A stretch of DNA of 64,000 nt from Virgibacillus_R byunsanensis (GCF_042675965.1 NZ_JBHTKJ010000035.1:1-64000), one strand, 5' to 3'; shown: positions 52,689 through 62,942, numbered from the stretch's first letter. The notes: generated by a model from the letters alone, not told the origin. Made by a program: numbers and translations.

Positions 52689-55120
52689 TGACTAATATAA
52701 CGTTACATACGTCTAATCTGCATAAACAATTACTTGAAGATATACAAAACTCCTCTACTATTTACATCCTGACCTCCTTCATCATGAAATCAGGGGTAAA
52801 GGTTATTTATGATGCGCTTCAGGACGCGCTTAATAATGGAGCAGATATAAAAGTTTTAACTGGTGATTATTTATATGTAACACAGCCTAAGGCTTTAGCA
52901 AGATTGTTAGATTTAGAGGGGGATAACCTAGAAATTAGGTTATGGCGCAGTAATGGAATTGCTTTTCATCCGAAAACTTACATTTTTAAACATCAAGAAG
53001 AAGGAGCAATTATTGTTGGATCCTCTAACCTATCTCGCTCTGCGTTAACAAGTGGAGTCGAGTGGAATCTAAGGATGCAGCGCAATGCTTCTATCGATAC
53101 GTTTAATCAGTCCATTGACTTATTCATTGAACATTTTTATGATTACCAAACCATTGAAATAAATCGTGAATCACTAAAAAGCTACCAAACTGATTATGAT
53201 AATTTTCATGTTAAGCATGCGAATCTTATTTCCACTTGGACGAAGCGTGAGGAAATAGAATTGACCCTACCTAACGAAGAGGAAGAATTGCCACAGAAAG
53301 TTGTCGATTACCCAAGTCCATATACGACAACACTAGAACCACGTCCTGCACAACTGGATGCATTACAAGAATTAGAGAACACCATGGAAGAGGACTATAA
53401 TAAAGCGATGGTCGTCATGGCTACTGGACTAGGGAAAACATATTTAGCTGCATTTTTTGCGCAACGATTCCAAAAAGTATTATTTATCGCACATCGTGAA
53501 GAAATTCTAAAGCAAGCTAAGAAAAGTTTTGAACAGGTTCTTGGTAAATCAGGGGGGCTATATTATGGCTTGGAAAAAGACCCAGACCACGATATGCTTT
53601 TCGCCTCTATTTTTACATTAAGTATTAAAGATCAATTGCATACATTCGAACCAGAGGAATTTGATTTAGTTATTGTCGATGAGTTTCACCATGCTGCAGC
53701 AAAAAGCTATCAAAAGGTGATCGATTATTTCGAACCTCAATTTCTATTGGGTTTAACGGCAACACCTGAACGTACAGATGGTCAAGATGTTTTTGCAATT
53801 TGTGATGGAAATGTTGCCTATGAAATAACCTTTATTGAAGCAATACAGCATGGCTGGCTGACACCACTTATTTATCACGGAGTAAAGGATGATATTGACT
53901 ATACCAAGATTAACTGGTTAGGAAAGCAATATGATCAGCATGAGCTTATGATTCAGCAATTGCAAAGAGATCGCGCAGAACAAATCTATGAGAAGTGGAA
54001 TGAATATAAGCAAACTCGTACTCTTGCATTCACTTCCTCTATCCAACAGGCAGAATTTCTATCTAATTATTTTAGTGAACAAGGGGTAAAGTCAATAACG
54101 TTAACTTCAGCCTCAAAAGACATCTCGCGTAGTGAAGCAATACGGATGCTAGATACAAATGAAATAGATATTATTTTCACAGTGGATCTGTTTAATGAAG
54201 GGGTAGATATACCATCGGTTGATACATTATTATTTGCAAGGCCAACAGAATCTCTAGTAGTATTCACCCAGCAGATAGGAAGAGGATTGAGAAAATATGC
54301 TGGTAAAAATAACTGTGTAATCATTGATCTAATTGGAAATTACCGAAATGCTGACACGAAACTCCAAGTATTTAATCAATTCAAAGAAGACGATGCGAAG
54401 CCTCGTAAAAGCATGGAACCAATTGTACCGAGTTCATGTGCTATTCATTTTGAAACAGAGGTTATTAATCTATTAGAAGAGATGAGAAAGAAACGAAGCT
54501 CACGAAAAGAAAGAATGTATCTTAACTATTTAAACGTGAAAGAGCATGTAGGAAAGAGACCATCTTATGAAGAAGTACATAAATATGGAACCAGTAATTC
54601 AAAGGAATACAAACAAGCCTTTGGAGGATACTTTGCTTTCCTCAACGAATACGGAGAATTGAGTCATCATGAAGCAAAGGTATATCAAAAGCATTATCGA
54701 TGGTTGAAAAAAGTAGAAAACGAAATGATGAACAAATCGTATAAAATGGTTGTATTACAATTTCTGCTTAATAAAGGTCCATCTGATTGGCTCAAGCCTG
54801 TTACACCAGAAGAAGTCGCCCCTTATTTTCACCAGTTTTTTATGGAAAAAAACTACAGAAAAGAAAAAGACTTTTCAAATAAAAATACAAAGAAACTATG
54901 GAATTATGATAAAGCGAAAGTAGCAAAACTGGTAGCTGATATGCCTATGTCTAAATGGGTTAGTAAGGATGAGCTTGTTTATTTCAAGGAAAACCAATTT
55001 GGGGTCAATTTTGACGTTAGTGAAAGTGATCAAATAATATTACATGAGATGACTAGTGAGGTATGTGCGTATAAGATGCAGGTTTATTTTGAGAGGAAAG
55101 GGAGTAAGAGAAATGGATAA
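52688..55120 (+). CDS. PLD-nuclease/SF2 helicase fusion
   Basis: The 810-residue protein starts with a phospholipase-D-like nuclease domain (residues 1-170; HPK at 94-96 followed by IIVGSSNLSRSAL). An SF2 DEAD/DEAH helicase comes next: ATGLGKT (245-251), DEFHHA (331-336), LTATPERTDG (357-366), FTVDLFNEGVDIP and QQIGRGLRKY (motif VI). Residues 590-810 form an unassigned C-terminal domain. Similar fusions act in or near restriction systems. Neighbours (mrr, McrBC, MmeI-type) and coupling to a MazG-like gene point to defence (inference). Confidence 0.82.
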   Translation: MTNITLHTSNLHKQLLEDIQNSSTIYILTSFIMKSGVKVIYDALQDALNNGADIKVLTGDYLYVTQPKALARLLDLEGDNLEIRLWRSNGIAFHPKTYIFKHQEEGAIIVGSSNLSRSALTSGVEWNLRMQRNASIDTFNQSIDLFIEHFYDYQTIEINRESLKSYQTDYDNFHVKHANLISTWTKREEIELTLPNEEEELPQKVVDYPSPYTTTLEPRPAQLDALQELENTMEEDYNKAMVVMATGLGKTYLAAFFAQRFQKVLFIAHREEILKQAKKSFEQVLGKSGGLYYGLEKDPDHDMLFASIFTLSIKDQLHTFEPEEFDLVIVDEFHHAAAKSYQKVIDYFEPQFLLGLTATPERTDGQDVFAICDGNVAYEITFIEAIQHGWLTPLIYHGVKDDIDYTKINWLGKQYDQHELMIQQLQRDRAEQIYEKWNEYKQTRTLAFTSSIQQAEFLSNYFSEQGVKSITLTSASKDISRSEAIRMLDTNEIDIIFTVDLFNEGVDIPSVDTLLFARPTESLVVFTQQIGRGLRKYAGKNNCVIIDLIGNYRNADTKLQVFNQFKEDDAKPRKSMEPIVPSSCAIHFETEVINLLEEMRKKRSSRKERMYLNYLNVKEHVGKRPSYEEVHKYGTSNSKEYKQAFGGYFAFLNEYGELSHHEAKVYQKHYRWLKKVENEMMNKSYKMVVLQFLLNKGPSDWLKPVTPEEVAPYFHQFFMEKNYRKEKDFSNKNTKKLWNYDKAKVAKLVADMPMSKWVSKDELVYFKENQFGVNFDVSESDQIILHEMTSEVCAYKMQVYFERKGSKRNG

Positions 55121-55505
55121 TTCAAATAATAATATTAAAAAATGAGTAGAAGACGAAAAGAAAAACCGTTGCCAGGTTTGCTTGATTATTTATGGAACCA
55201 GTGGATGTTTTTATGCTTGGAACCAGTCAAGTCTTTGTTCATAGAAAAAGGTTGCAATAAAGACAACAATAGCTACAATCGTTACATCTCGTATGGGATC
55301 ATTTAAAACAACATCTATAACATTTTTAAACATGCTTTCTATCTATTCATATTTGATTATTTCCTTATAGGTATATTGATGTAAGAAAAATTGTATCATA
55401 CTCCATATTAAAAATTCACATTTTCATCAAAAGATTAGTATATAATGGATTTATTAATCAATTTATACATTAGGATTATTAATGTTGGTTAAATCTATAG
55501 AAAAA
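55121..55505. other. Intergenic region with possible small RNA or mini-ORF
   Basis: This 385-bp gap holds the minus-strand mini-ORF listed at 55211. TATAAT at 55441-55446 precedes about 80 bases ending in the terminator at 55506, so a short RNA is possible, but no well-spaced -35 box is present. Confidence 0.35.
55211..55333 (-). CDS. Possible 40-residue single-helix membrane peptide
   Basis: The frame MFKNVIDVVLNDPIRDVTIV continues into a hydrophobic segment AIVVFIATFFY and ends YEQRLDWFQA. One membrane helix flanked by charged ends is seen. The ribosome site (AGAAAG) is weak. It could be a type I toxin-like or regulatory peptide. Confidence 0.35.
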   Translation of the reverse strand: MFKNVIDVVLNDPIRDVTIVAIVVFIATFFYEQRLDWFQA

Positions 55506-55535
55506 GAACCCTTGCTTGCAAGGGTTCTTTTTTTA
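55501..55535. terminator. Bidirectional intrinsic terminator
   Basis: GAACCCTTG (55506-55514) pairs perfectly with CAAGGGTTC (55519-55527) around CTTG, flanked by A5 on one side and T8 on the other. It can end transcripts from the helicase gene on the plus strand or mcrC on the minus strand. Confidence 0.85.
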
Positions 55536-55589
55536 AAACGCGTAAGTAATAAGCATTAAATGAAATATGCTACTTAATAAATTTCATGA

Positions 55590-56801
55590 TTAATTATCCT
55601 TCAAAATACCCCTCAACTCATCAACACTTTCCCAAAAGTTCTCAATTTTAATCGCGCGCATCTCAATGGTCTTATCCGTATCTATGACTTCCCAAACAGG
55701 GTGGTCCGCTTCTCTCTCCTGTTTCGGGTAAAGTAGAATACACCGATTTGCTTCTTGGTAAGCTGTAACATAAGCATACATTTGATATATATCGCTCTGA
55801 TCGTACCTGGTCTTCCCATGATACGTAGCACTTTTCCATTTCGTATCAATAATGAGTTCATTATTAACCAGAAAATCTGGTTTTAGTAAGATATTTCTGT
55901 AACCTGTCTTTTTATTTTGTAATAACCTTTTCTCTGCATGTTGACTGATTACTACTTTATAACCAACAACTTCTCTAAGTACTACTTCAATATATTTTTC
56001 AAACAATACGTTCATTGGAAACATAAGTGAAAAAGATAATGCACGTTGCCCTTGGCTGTAAATTGAGGCACGTTCCACTATTAGCTTGGCAAATAATACT
56101 GCATCTCTAAAACGTTCATTTTGTCGATTCAACTTAATACTGTCTAATGTAGTAGGATTAATGTTTACCAAGTCCACCCTTTCCAAATATCCTAAACAGC
56201 GTTCTAGATGGAGTTTTAAAGAATATAACCCCGTATATTTTTTCAAAATATGCAATGCTGCTTTAAATAATTGATTTAAGGAATTATTTTCAGTATGTTC
56301 ATCAAAACTGCAATATGCTCTCGTATTATGAAATGTATTGTTACGAATGTGATTACTAAGCTCGAGTTTTCCTTTCAAGACATATAAATTTTCTTCCTGC
56401 CTCTCATACGTTTTATAGGTTCCTTTCTTAAGTTCATTCAACAAGCGCTCAAGAAAAGCTGTTAGGAATGCCGTAAGCAAATCTCCTTTTTCTTCACCGT
56501 TTTGTATCTGTTCATAAAATGAAATGGGTAGAAACCTTGTAATAGAAAGCATCGATAGCAGCACTTTTCGCTCGTCATTATTTGAAAGATTTATCTTTGG
56601 GACGACTTCATAACGTACATCCGAGCATTGAATTGTTCCAACATAATTGATGAATCTCAGACGTTTATATTTCTGATCGAGCACGTTTTCATTTGGATAC
56701 TTCTCTTCAATGTAACGTATAAGCTCTTCATATTGTGTTGCCGACACATCATTTTCTGTAATCCAATCATACGACTCACGAACAATTACTGTTTTAGTCA
56801 T
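55590..56801 (-). CDS. mcrC: McrC-like restriction subunit
   Basis: The 403-residue protein matches McrC (PF10117). YEVVPKINL near the start, ENLYVLKGKLELSNHIRNN (about 135), RAYCSFDEHTENNSLNQLFKAAL, and the nuclease core LLKPDFLVNNELIIDTKWKS (about 304, the PD..DTK form of PD-(D/E)XK) followed by DQSDIYQMYAYVTAY. McrC cuts DNA and stimulates the McrB GTPase. Its ATG overlaps the mcrB stop region by eight bases, so the two are translationally coupled. Confidence 0.9.
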   Translation of the reverse strand: MTKTVIVRESYDWITENDVSATQYEELIRYIEEKYPNENVLDQKYKRLRFINYVGTIQCSDVRYEVVPKINLSNNDERKVLLSMLSITRFLPISFYEQIQNGEEKGDLLTAFLTAFLERLLNELKKGTYKTYERQEENLYVLKGKLELSNHIRNNTFHNTRAYCSFDEHTENNSLNQLFKAALHILKKYTGLYSLKLHLERCLGYLERVDLVNINPTTLDSIKLNRQNERFRDAVLFAKLIVERASIYSQGQRALSFSLMFPMNVLFEKYIEVVLREVVGYKVVISQHAEKRLLQNKKTGYRNILLKPDFLVNNELIIDTKWKSATYHGKTRYDQSDIYQMYAYVTAYQEANRCILLYPKQEREADHPVWEVIDTDKTIEMRAIKIENFWESVDELRGILKDN

Positions 56802-59370
56802 AGATTGCCATTAACTCCTGTGTGGATAATTTTTGTTTAACTCGGTATAGTGCACGAATATGAAGAGAAGGCCTCTGTTTAAAAAGATCATTTACATTTA
56901 CTTCTTCCTTATAAACTATATAAGGATCCTCCTTCGATGTACCAATGCCTCCTAAAACAAGACCGATTTTTTCCCAATCATCATAGAAATACTCTTGTAA
57001 TAGCGGGATAACTTTTAATTCTACAATAGAAATAATCTCTTCATCTGTTTTTGCATTTATAAAATATGCATGACCTATCAAATGATCACGATCATAGAGC
57101 ACCTCAATTCGCTTATTCATTACGGTTAACATAGCTTCCACGTCAATTTCGTCACCAATTGATTCCAAGTGTTCAGGATTTGGCATCATTTCTTCAAATA
57201 CAAATCTGCGTCGCAAAGCTGTATCCAATAGCGCTATTGAACGGTCTGCAGTATTCATCGTACCAATTACATATAAGTTAGGAGGGAGTGTAAACTTTTG
57301 TTTCGAATAAGGTAATTCCACAATTAATTCATTGTTTTTAGTTAAACGTTTATCCTCTTCCAACAGGGTTATTAACTCACCGAATATCTTGGAGATATTA
57401 CCACGATTTAATTCATCAATAATGACAACATGGCGTTTTACGTCGGTAAAGTCAAAAGATTTCTTTTCGTTCAATGCCTTTAAAACTACGGCTTTTTTCT
57501 CGTCACCTTCAATTTCAATGCTATCCTCTTCGACTTCTTCATCCAATTTGGATAAAATCCAATTTAGCACAGACCAATATCTTGTCTGATTTGAACCTCC
57601 AACTGCATCACGAATAAACGATATATTATTCTTCCAATCAATATCATGTAATCGAATGTACCGAAACACTCGTAATAAACGATCTTTTGAAACAATTGAC
57701 CTTGTTTTGGCATCAGCACTAGTTATTACTAAATTTTCATTAACTGAGATGTGCGAAATAATAAGCTTTCCACCTGTTTTAGATTCAAACTCAATAGATT
57801 GTTTGATCCCATTAGTAACCAAGTAATCATATAACTGTTCAAAGCGCAATTCTTCCGTATAGTTATTTGTATTGTTCTGTACTCCTTCATACATAGCTTC
57901 AATCATTGCTCTTTTAAGAATGCCATCCGTTGGAATGAAATTTCCTGCTCCATCTGATTTCAACCCCTCCATAAAATCTTCATAGGCATAAGATTGATGA
58001 AAGGTTACAAGATGAATCCTCTCTTCTTTTGTTAACCGCAAAAACTCCTGTTGAAGGGCCTCTCGACCATCAGCTTGAAGTTCTACAAACGTTTTGTTAT
58101 CAATTACCTCAAGAGCACGATCAACGATATGATAGGTTTTGCCAGTTCCTGGCGGGCCATAGAGGACAAGATTATTAGGGAAATTGTCCTGTTGTGATTC
58201 AGGTTTAGATATTGTTGAATCTTGACCTCTTTCTTCCTGCATAAAGGCAATATTAATAACATTCTTATTTTTTGCTTCATTAATTGTACTACGATAACCC
58301 CCGTAACCTATGTACTCGTTTTCTTCTTTATCCAACCATTCAACTGGCAATAAGTGACCGTACGACTCTGAAAATTCGTACCCATCATAAGCATCACTCT
58401 TAATTATTCCTACACCACTAATTCGAAGTACCGATTTTGTCTTTCCATCCACTTTTCGAGTAAATGTAGACTTTAATGCAACAAAATCTCCTTCTTTTAT
58501 AGAAAAAAATTGCTTTAACGCCTTTTGTCCTGCAGTGGAATCTTCTTTTTCAATTATAATGTCATTCATATCTTCCTCATTTAAATAGGGTGATAAATCT
58601 TCCCTTAAAAATCCAATTGCAATACGATTATTTTGCAGCAGATACTCCCGGATAGAACCCTCATTTTCATATGTATGTCCGACAAGCCAATAACTCACAT
58701 CTTCATCTATCATTTTATCCCGTTCGGCAAATGTATCCCAAATAAAAATAGAGATTTCCTGGTTGGACCATTTTGAAAAAACATCTTGTTTTCGTAGACT
58801 GTTAAGTACTTCATAATTCAACTCAACAGAGTTTTGTGGAAGTAGCAAATCGTCCCTTAATTCTAACTCTCTCCCAAGCTCAATTAAAATGGGAGGTGAA
58901 TACACGTTAAAAAACTTTTCAGGTACGTATATATTCAAAATTTTTAACAACACCATATTGAATAATGGCAGTTCTAGTTTGCTCAGCTCAGAAATACGAT
59001 CCTCTTTAGCTAGCATTATAGCCTGTATAATACCTTCTTTTAGTGCATAAAACTCTTCTTGTAAGATCTCACCTTCTAATACTACTTTATGCTTACCATA
59101 ACCTTTACAGTAATCACCATTTTGAGCACGATAAATCCCGAACTTTGAAGAATTACCTCCACCTATTCCTGCTAAAATATGTTTTCTCTCAAGCCAGTAA
59201 ATGAAACTATCCTTCGTTTTCGTATCTGCGTATTCTTCAACTGTCATTTCTCTTAATGGATCTATAGGAAACCTTTTAATAAAAGACCGACGTCCAGATT
59301 CAGCCTCTTCTACCAAATTAAAGTCTGAATTATATAACGCAGCCTTTTCAAGTAATGTTTGAAGTTTCAT
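56794..59370 (-). CDS. mcrB: McrB-like GTP-dependent restriction motor
   Basis: Numbered from the 865-residue frame, the N-terminal 400 residues form an unusual recognition part. The C-terminal AAA+ domain has GPPGTGKT (412-419), LVTFHQSYAYEDFMEGL (about 461), VVIIDELNRGNISKIFGELI (655-674) and the McrB guanine-specificity motif GTMNTADRS (711-719) followed by TALRRRFVF. McrB binds modified DNA and uses GTP to translocate. The N-terminus is not the E. coli DUF3578 type and contains a GDFVALKSTF..GVGIIK segment resembling PUA/EVE-like readers (inference). GGAGG spacing favours ATG 59370 over 59391. Confidence 0.9.
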   Translation of the reverse strand: MKLQTLLEKAALYNSDFNLVEEAESGRRSFIKRFPIDPLREMTVEEYADTKTKDSFIYWLERKHILAGIGGGNSSKFGIYRAQNGDYCKGYGKHKVVLEGEILQEEFYALKEGIIQAIMLAKEDRISELSKLELPLFNMVLLKILNIYVPEKFFNVYSPPILIELGRELELRDDLLLPQNSVELNYEVLNSLRKQDVFSKWSNQEISIFIWDTFAERDKMIDEDVSYWLVGHTYENEGSIREYLLQNNRIAIGFLREDLSPYLNEEDMNDIIIEKEDSTAGQKALKQFFSIKEGDFVALKSTFTRKVDGKTKSVLRISGVGIIKSDAYDGYEFSESYGHLLPVEWLDKEENEYIGYGGYRSTINEAKNKNVINIAFMQEERGQDSTISKPESQQDNFPNNLVLYGPPGTGKTYHIVDRALEVIDNKTFVELQADGREALQQEFLRLTKEERIHLVTFHQSYAYEDFMEGLKSDGAGNFIPTDGILKRAMIEAMYEGVQNNTNNYTEELRFEQLYDYLVTNGIKQSIEFESKTGGKLIISHISVNENLVITSADAKTRSIVSKDRLLRVFRYIRLHDIDWKNNISFIRDAVGGSNQTRYWSVLNWILSKLDEEVEEDSIEIEGDEKKAVVLKALNEKKSFDFTDVKRHVVIIDELNRGNISKIFGELITLLEEDKRLTKNNELIVELPYSKQKFTLPPNLYVIGTMNTADRSIALLDTALRRRFVFEEMMPNPEHLESIGDEIDVEAMLTVMNKRIEVLYDRDHLIGHAYFINAKTDEEIISIVELKVIPLLQEYFYDDWEKIGLVLGGIGTSKEDPYIVYKEEVNVNDLFKQRPSLHIRALYRVKQKLSTQELMAIYD

Positions 59371-59403
59371 TTGGATAATTCCTCCATTCATTTATATGTT
59401 TTA

Positions 59404-59432
59404 ATTATAGAATGTTTCGTTAATTAAGTGAA
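59404..59432 (-). promoter_or_regulatory. Probable mcrBC promoter
   Basis: On the minus strand TTCACT (59427-59432) and TATAAT (59404-59409) are separated by 17 bases just upstream of mcrB. The -10 is perfect and the -35 matches four of six positions. Confidence 0.6.
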
Positions 59433-59595
59433 GGGATAGTATAATTTATGTTTATTCAGTTTAAACAATAGAACGGCACCGCACTCCTTGGCGATACTAA
59501 CATTCTCTAGACAAGTTTAATTAAATTTCAAATTATGGAATTCATGCAGAATAATTACCTCCTTTCAAAATTATATATATTAGGGGGTGTATTAA

Positions 59596-62307
59596 ATGTA
59601 TCCATTATTTAGTGAAATAAGGTCAAGGGCTTTTGAATTTTCTAATTCATGGATTGATGAATCAAATGAAAGAGCAGAAGCACAATCTTTTTGGAATGAT
59701 TTTTTTGAAGTCTTTGGTATTTCTAGAAGGAAGGTAGCAACATTTGAACAGCCTGTTACGTTAGATAAAAACTTAGGGTTTATAGATTTATTTTGGAGGG
59801 GGAAATTAGTAGTTGAACATAAATCTAAAGGGAAAAATCTAAATAAAGCTTATTCCCAAGCATTAAATTATTTCAATGGGTTAGAAAATGATGAATTACC
59901 ACAGTTTGTATTAGTTTCGGATTTCACCAAATTTTGTTTGTATGATCTGGATAACTCCAAGGAATATAAGTTTTCATTAGAAAATCTACATAACAATATA
60001 CACTTATTTAGTTTTATGTATGGAGGTGACACTCTTCCAACTATCGATGAGATACCAGTAAATGAAGATGCAGTTAAACTTATGGTTAAGCTATATGACT
60101 CATTAGATAAGAATGGATATACGGGACACAATTTAGCAGTACTCCTAATTAGAATACTATATTGTTTATTTTCTGATGACACAGGAATATGGGATAAAAA
60201 TCATTTCTACAATTATGTTAGAAAGAACACAAACAAGGATGGGTCAAACTTAGGCTTTTATATTTCAGGAATATTTGATGTCATTGATACACCACCTCGG
60301 AACAGGCAACAATTTCATGATGAAGACTTGCATAAATTCACTTATCTAAATGGTACTTTATTTAAAGAGAAAATAAGGTTTCCGTCCTTTGATTCTAGAC
60401 TCAGAAAAATACTACTAGAATGCTGTGAATTTAATTGGAAAGATATTTCACCAGCTATTTTTGGTTCTCTTTTCCAATTGGTAATCAAAAATAACAGCCA
60501 TAACTCTGGTACTTTTTATACATCGGAGGAAAATATATTAAAAGTATTAAAGAATATGTTCCTAGATGAGTTCTATGAGCAATTACTTTTATCAGAACAC
60601 AATGCAAAGGAATTAAAAAAATTGCTAACTGATATACGTAAAATTAAAATTCTGGACCCAGCCTGTGGTTGTGGAAACTTTCTAATCGTAGCATACAGAG
60701 AACTAAGGAAACTTGAAATCAAAATCCTTATTCAGATTAGATATTTAGCTAGAAAAAAAGAGGATTTTCAAATCGGTAATTTATATACAGGTATTAATGT
60801 TGATTCAATGTTTGGTATTGAAATAGAAGAGTTCCCTCATAAGATTGCCCAAGTTGCATTATGGTTAGTTGACCATCAAATGAATATACAGTTTTCTTCA
60901 GAATTTGGAATAAATTATAATCGCCTACCTCTAACAAATTACCCAAATATAACTTATGGTAATGCAATACGTTTAGATTGGAACGATATTGTATCTAAGA
61001 ACGAACTGACTTATATTATTGGCAATCCACCATTTATATCAAAGAAAAAGAGAACCACCGAACAGGCACAGGACATGAATATTGCTTGTATGAGTATGGA
61101 AAAAGGATATAATATATTAGATTATGTTTCCGCCTGGTATATAAAAGCTGCTGACTACATACAAGGAACAAATATAGAGGTAGGGTTTGTGTCTACTAAC
61201 TCTATTACACAAGGAGAACAAGTCGCCCCTCTTTGGAATTATCTAATTTCCAATGGTGTCATAATAAACTTTGCTTACAGAACTTTTAAATGGACATCTG
61301 AATCAAATAACACAGCTAGTGTTTATGTAGTGATTATAGGTTTTTCTTTAAATAATAATAATTTGAAATATATTATTACTGACATTAAGGGAGATATTCC
61401 AACGCAGCAAATTATTAAAGCTACAAATATAAATCCTTATTTATTAGACTTTGAAAATACTATAGTAACTAAAAGCAGGGAAAAAATTCATGCAGAGTTA
61501 CCTAAGGTTAGTACTGGAAGTATGCCAAATGACGATCAAAACTTCCTATTTACAAATACTGAAAAAGTAGATTTTTTACTAAGAGAACCTAAAGCAAAAA
61601 GGTTTTTTAGACCTTTCCTTTCAGCAAGACAATATCTTAATGGTGAAAAAAGATGGTGTTTATGGTTTGAGGACGCAGAACCAAGTACTTTTTTGAAGAT
61701 GAAATATGTTGTGGAGAGACTTGAAAATGTACAAAAGCATCGTCTCAAAAGTAACAGAAGTAGTACAAGAAAACTGGCTGAAACACCATATTTATTTGGC
61801 GAAATACGTCAACCAAAAGAACAATATATCCTAATCCCTAAGCACACCTCCCAACGTAGAACATATATTCCAATTTCAATTTTCCCTAAAGATTTTATTG
61901 CTGGTGATTCTTGCATTATTGTACATACCGATGATCCATATTATTTTGGAATTTTATCTTCTTCAATGCATATGTGTTGGTTAAAATATACTGGTGGAAG
62001 AATAAAGGAGGATTATCGATATTCAATACAACTAGTTTATAATACTTTTCCTTTCCCCAGCAAAACGTCTTCTGATAATATTGAAAATATTAGGAACATC
62101 TCTAGGAAGTTAATGTTAATAAGGGAAGAATACCCAAACTCAACTTTAGCGGACTTGTATGACCCTTTGGCTATGCCAAAAGCATTATTAAAATTACACA
62201 AGGTACTTGATAGAGAAGTTGATAAATTGTATAGTAAAAAAACATTTCATTCTGAAGAAGAAAGAATCTATTCCTTATTAAGCTTATATTCCAGTTTAAA
62301 AGAATGA
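59596..62307 (+). CDS. MmeI-like type IIL restriction-modification enzyme
   Basis: The 903-residue length and layout fit MmeI-family single-chain enzymes. The N-terminal nuclease has GFIDLFWRGKLVVEHKSKGK (Asp64, Glu74, Lys76). A helical linker is followed by SGTFYTSEENILKVL, methyltransferase motif I LDPACGCGNFL (353-363) and motif IV IGNPPF (475-480), which indicates N6-adenine methylation. The C-terminal part (about 600-900) is the target-recognition domain. Such enzymes methylate one strand and cut about 20 bases away. All key residues are present. It diverges from mcrB, with GGGGGTG before the ATG. Confidence 0.88.
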   Translation: MYPLFSEIRSRAFEFSNSWIDESNERAEAQSFWNDFFEVFGISRRKVATFEQPVTLDKNLGFIDLFWRGKLVVEHKSKGKNLNKAYSQALNYFNGLENDELPQFVLVSDFTKFCLYDLDNSKEYKFSLENLHNNIHLFSFMYGGDTLPTIDEIPVNEDAVKLMVKLYDSLDKNGYTGHNLAVLLIRILYCLFSDDTGIWDKNHFYNYVRKNTNKDGSNLGFYISGIFDVIDTPPRNRQQFHDEDLHKFTYLNGTLFKEKIRFPSFDSRLRKILLECCEFNWKDISPAIFGSLFQLVIKNNSHNSGTFYTSEENILKVLKNMFLDEFYEQLLLSEHNAKELKKLLTDIRKIKILDPACGCGNFLIVAYRELRKLEIKILIQIRYLARKKEDFQIGNLYTGINVDSMFGIEIEEFPHKIAQVALWLVDHQMNIQFSSEFGINYNRLPLTNYPNITYGNAIRLDWNDIVSKNELTYIIGNPPFISKKKRTTEQAQDMNIACMSMEKGYNILDYVSAWYIKAADYIQGTNIEVGFVSTNSITQGEQVAPLWNYLISNGVIINFAYRTFKWTSESNNTASVYVVIIGFSLNNNNLKYIITDIKGDIPTQQIIKATNINPYLLDFENTIVTKSREKIHAELPKVSTGSMPNDDQNFLFTNTEKVDFLLREPKAKRFFRPFLSARQYLNGEKRWCLWFEDAEPSTFLKMKYVVERLENVQKHRLKSNRSSTRKLAETPYLFGEIRQPKEQYILIPKHTSQRRTYIPISIFPKDFIAGDSCIIVHTDDPYYFGILSSSMHMCWLKYTGGRIKEDYRYSIQLVYNTFPFPSKTSSDNIENIRNISRKLMLIREEYPNSTLADLYDPLAMPKALLKLHKVLDREVDKLYSKKTFHSEEERIYSLLSLYSSLKE

Positions 62308-62457
62308 AATTTCTTATCTAGTTTGGCAAAACCATAGGCAAGCAGTAAATTCTGTCTATCCAAAATCCTATATTGGAAATATCAGAATTAATCTTTTATA
62401 CGTAATAGAAGCAAGAACCTTATTAAGTCCTTGCCTCATTTTAAAAATAATAATACC

Positions 62458-62876
62458 TTATGATTTACCCGGTATCAACACCACATATGAGTGAAGCCCA
62501 CTATCATGCAATATCATTTGGTTTGCTTTTACCATTTCGGTTGTATCGAGAGTGGTCTTCCCTATGTTTGGATTTACATTATACCACGGATAGTTACTGG
62601 AAGTTATTCCGATTCTGAATTTGTGTCCTTGTCCTGGTAAAAATACATTGCTGATTGCCCATAAATCTATTTCATATTTCTTAATTTTGTTCTTCAGGTT
62701 ATCCTGTCCGTTACGACCACAAGCATAGGACACTTGAACGATTCCATCTGATAGGTTGTATGCTGTTCCGTCTGGATAAACATCGACAGGCCTTGCTGTG
62801 AAGTCTGTGTCAGTGCAACAGTTGATGCGTATAAGACGACTTTTCCCCAGCCTGTCACCTCTAATGGCTTATCCAT
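62458..62876 (-). pseudogene. CocE/NonD-family hydrolase C-terminal remnant, frameshifted
   Basis: From 62876 the frame reads PLEVTGWGKVVLYAST. In the next frame TDTDFTARPVDVYPDGTAYN, then NLKNKIKKYEIDLWAISNVF and HKFRIGITSSNYPWYNVNPN follow, ending in HDSGLHSYVVLIP. This is the jelly-roll C-terminal domain (PF08530) of CocE/X-Pro dipeptidyl-peptidase-type hydrolases. The frame changes near 62818, and the catalytic alpha/beta-hydrolase domain is absent upstream. Confidence 0.8.
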
Positions 62877-62942
62877 TGATGCATATGTATAAACTGCTAG
62901 TGACCTTATCTCATAGTTTATTCTTGTATATAAGCTAAACCT

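Noticed and set aside
59596..62307. Calling the 903-residue methyltransferase BREX PglX
   Set aside because: It has an N-terminal D..ExK nuclease and the TSEENILKVL segment of MmeI-type enzymes, and no other BREX genes are present.
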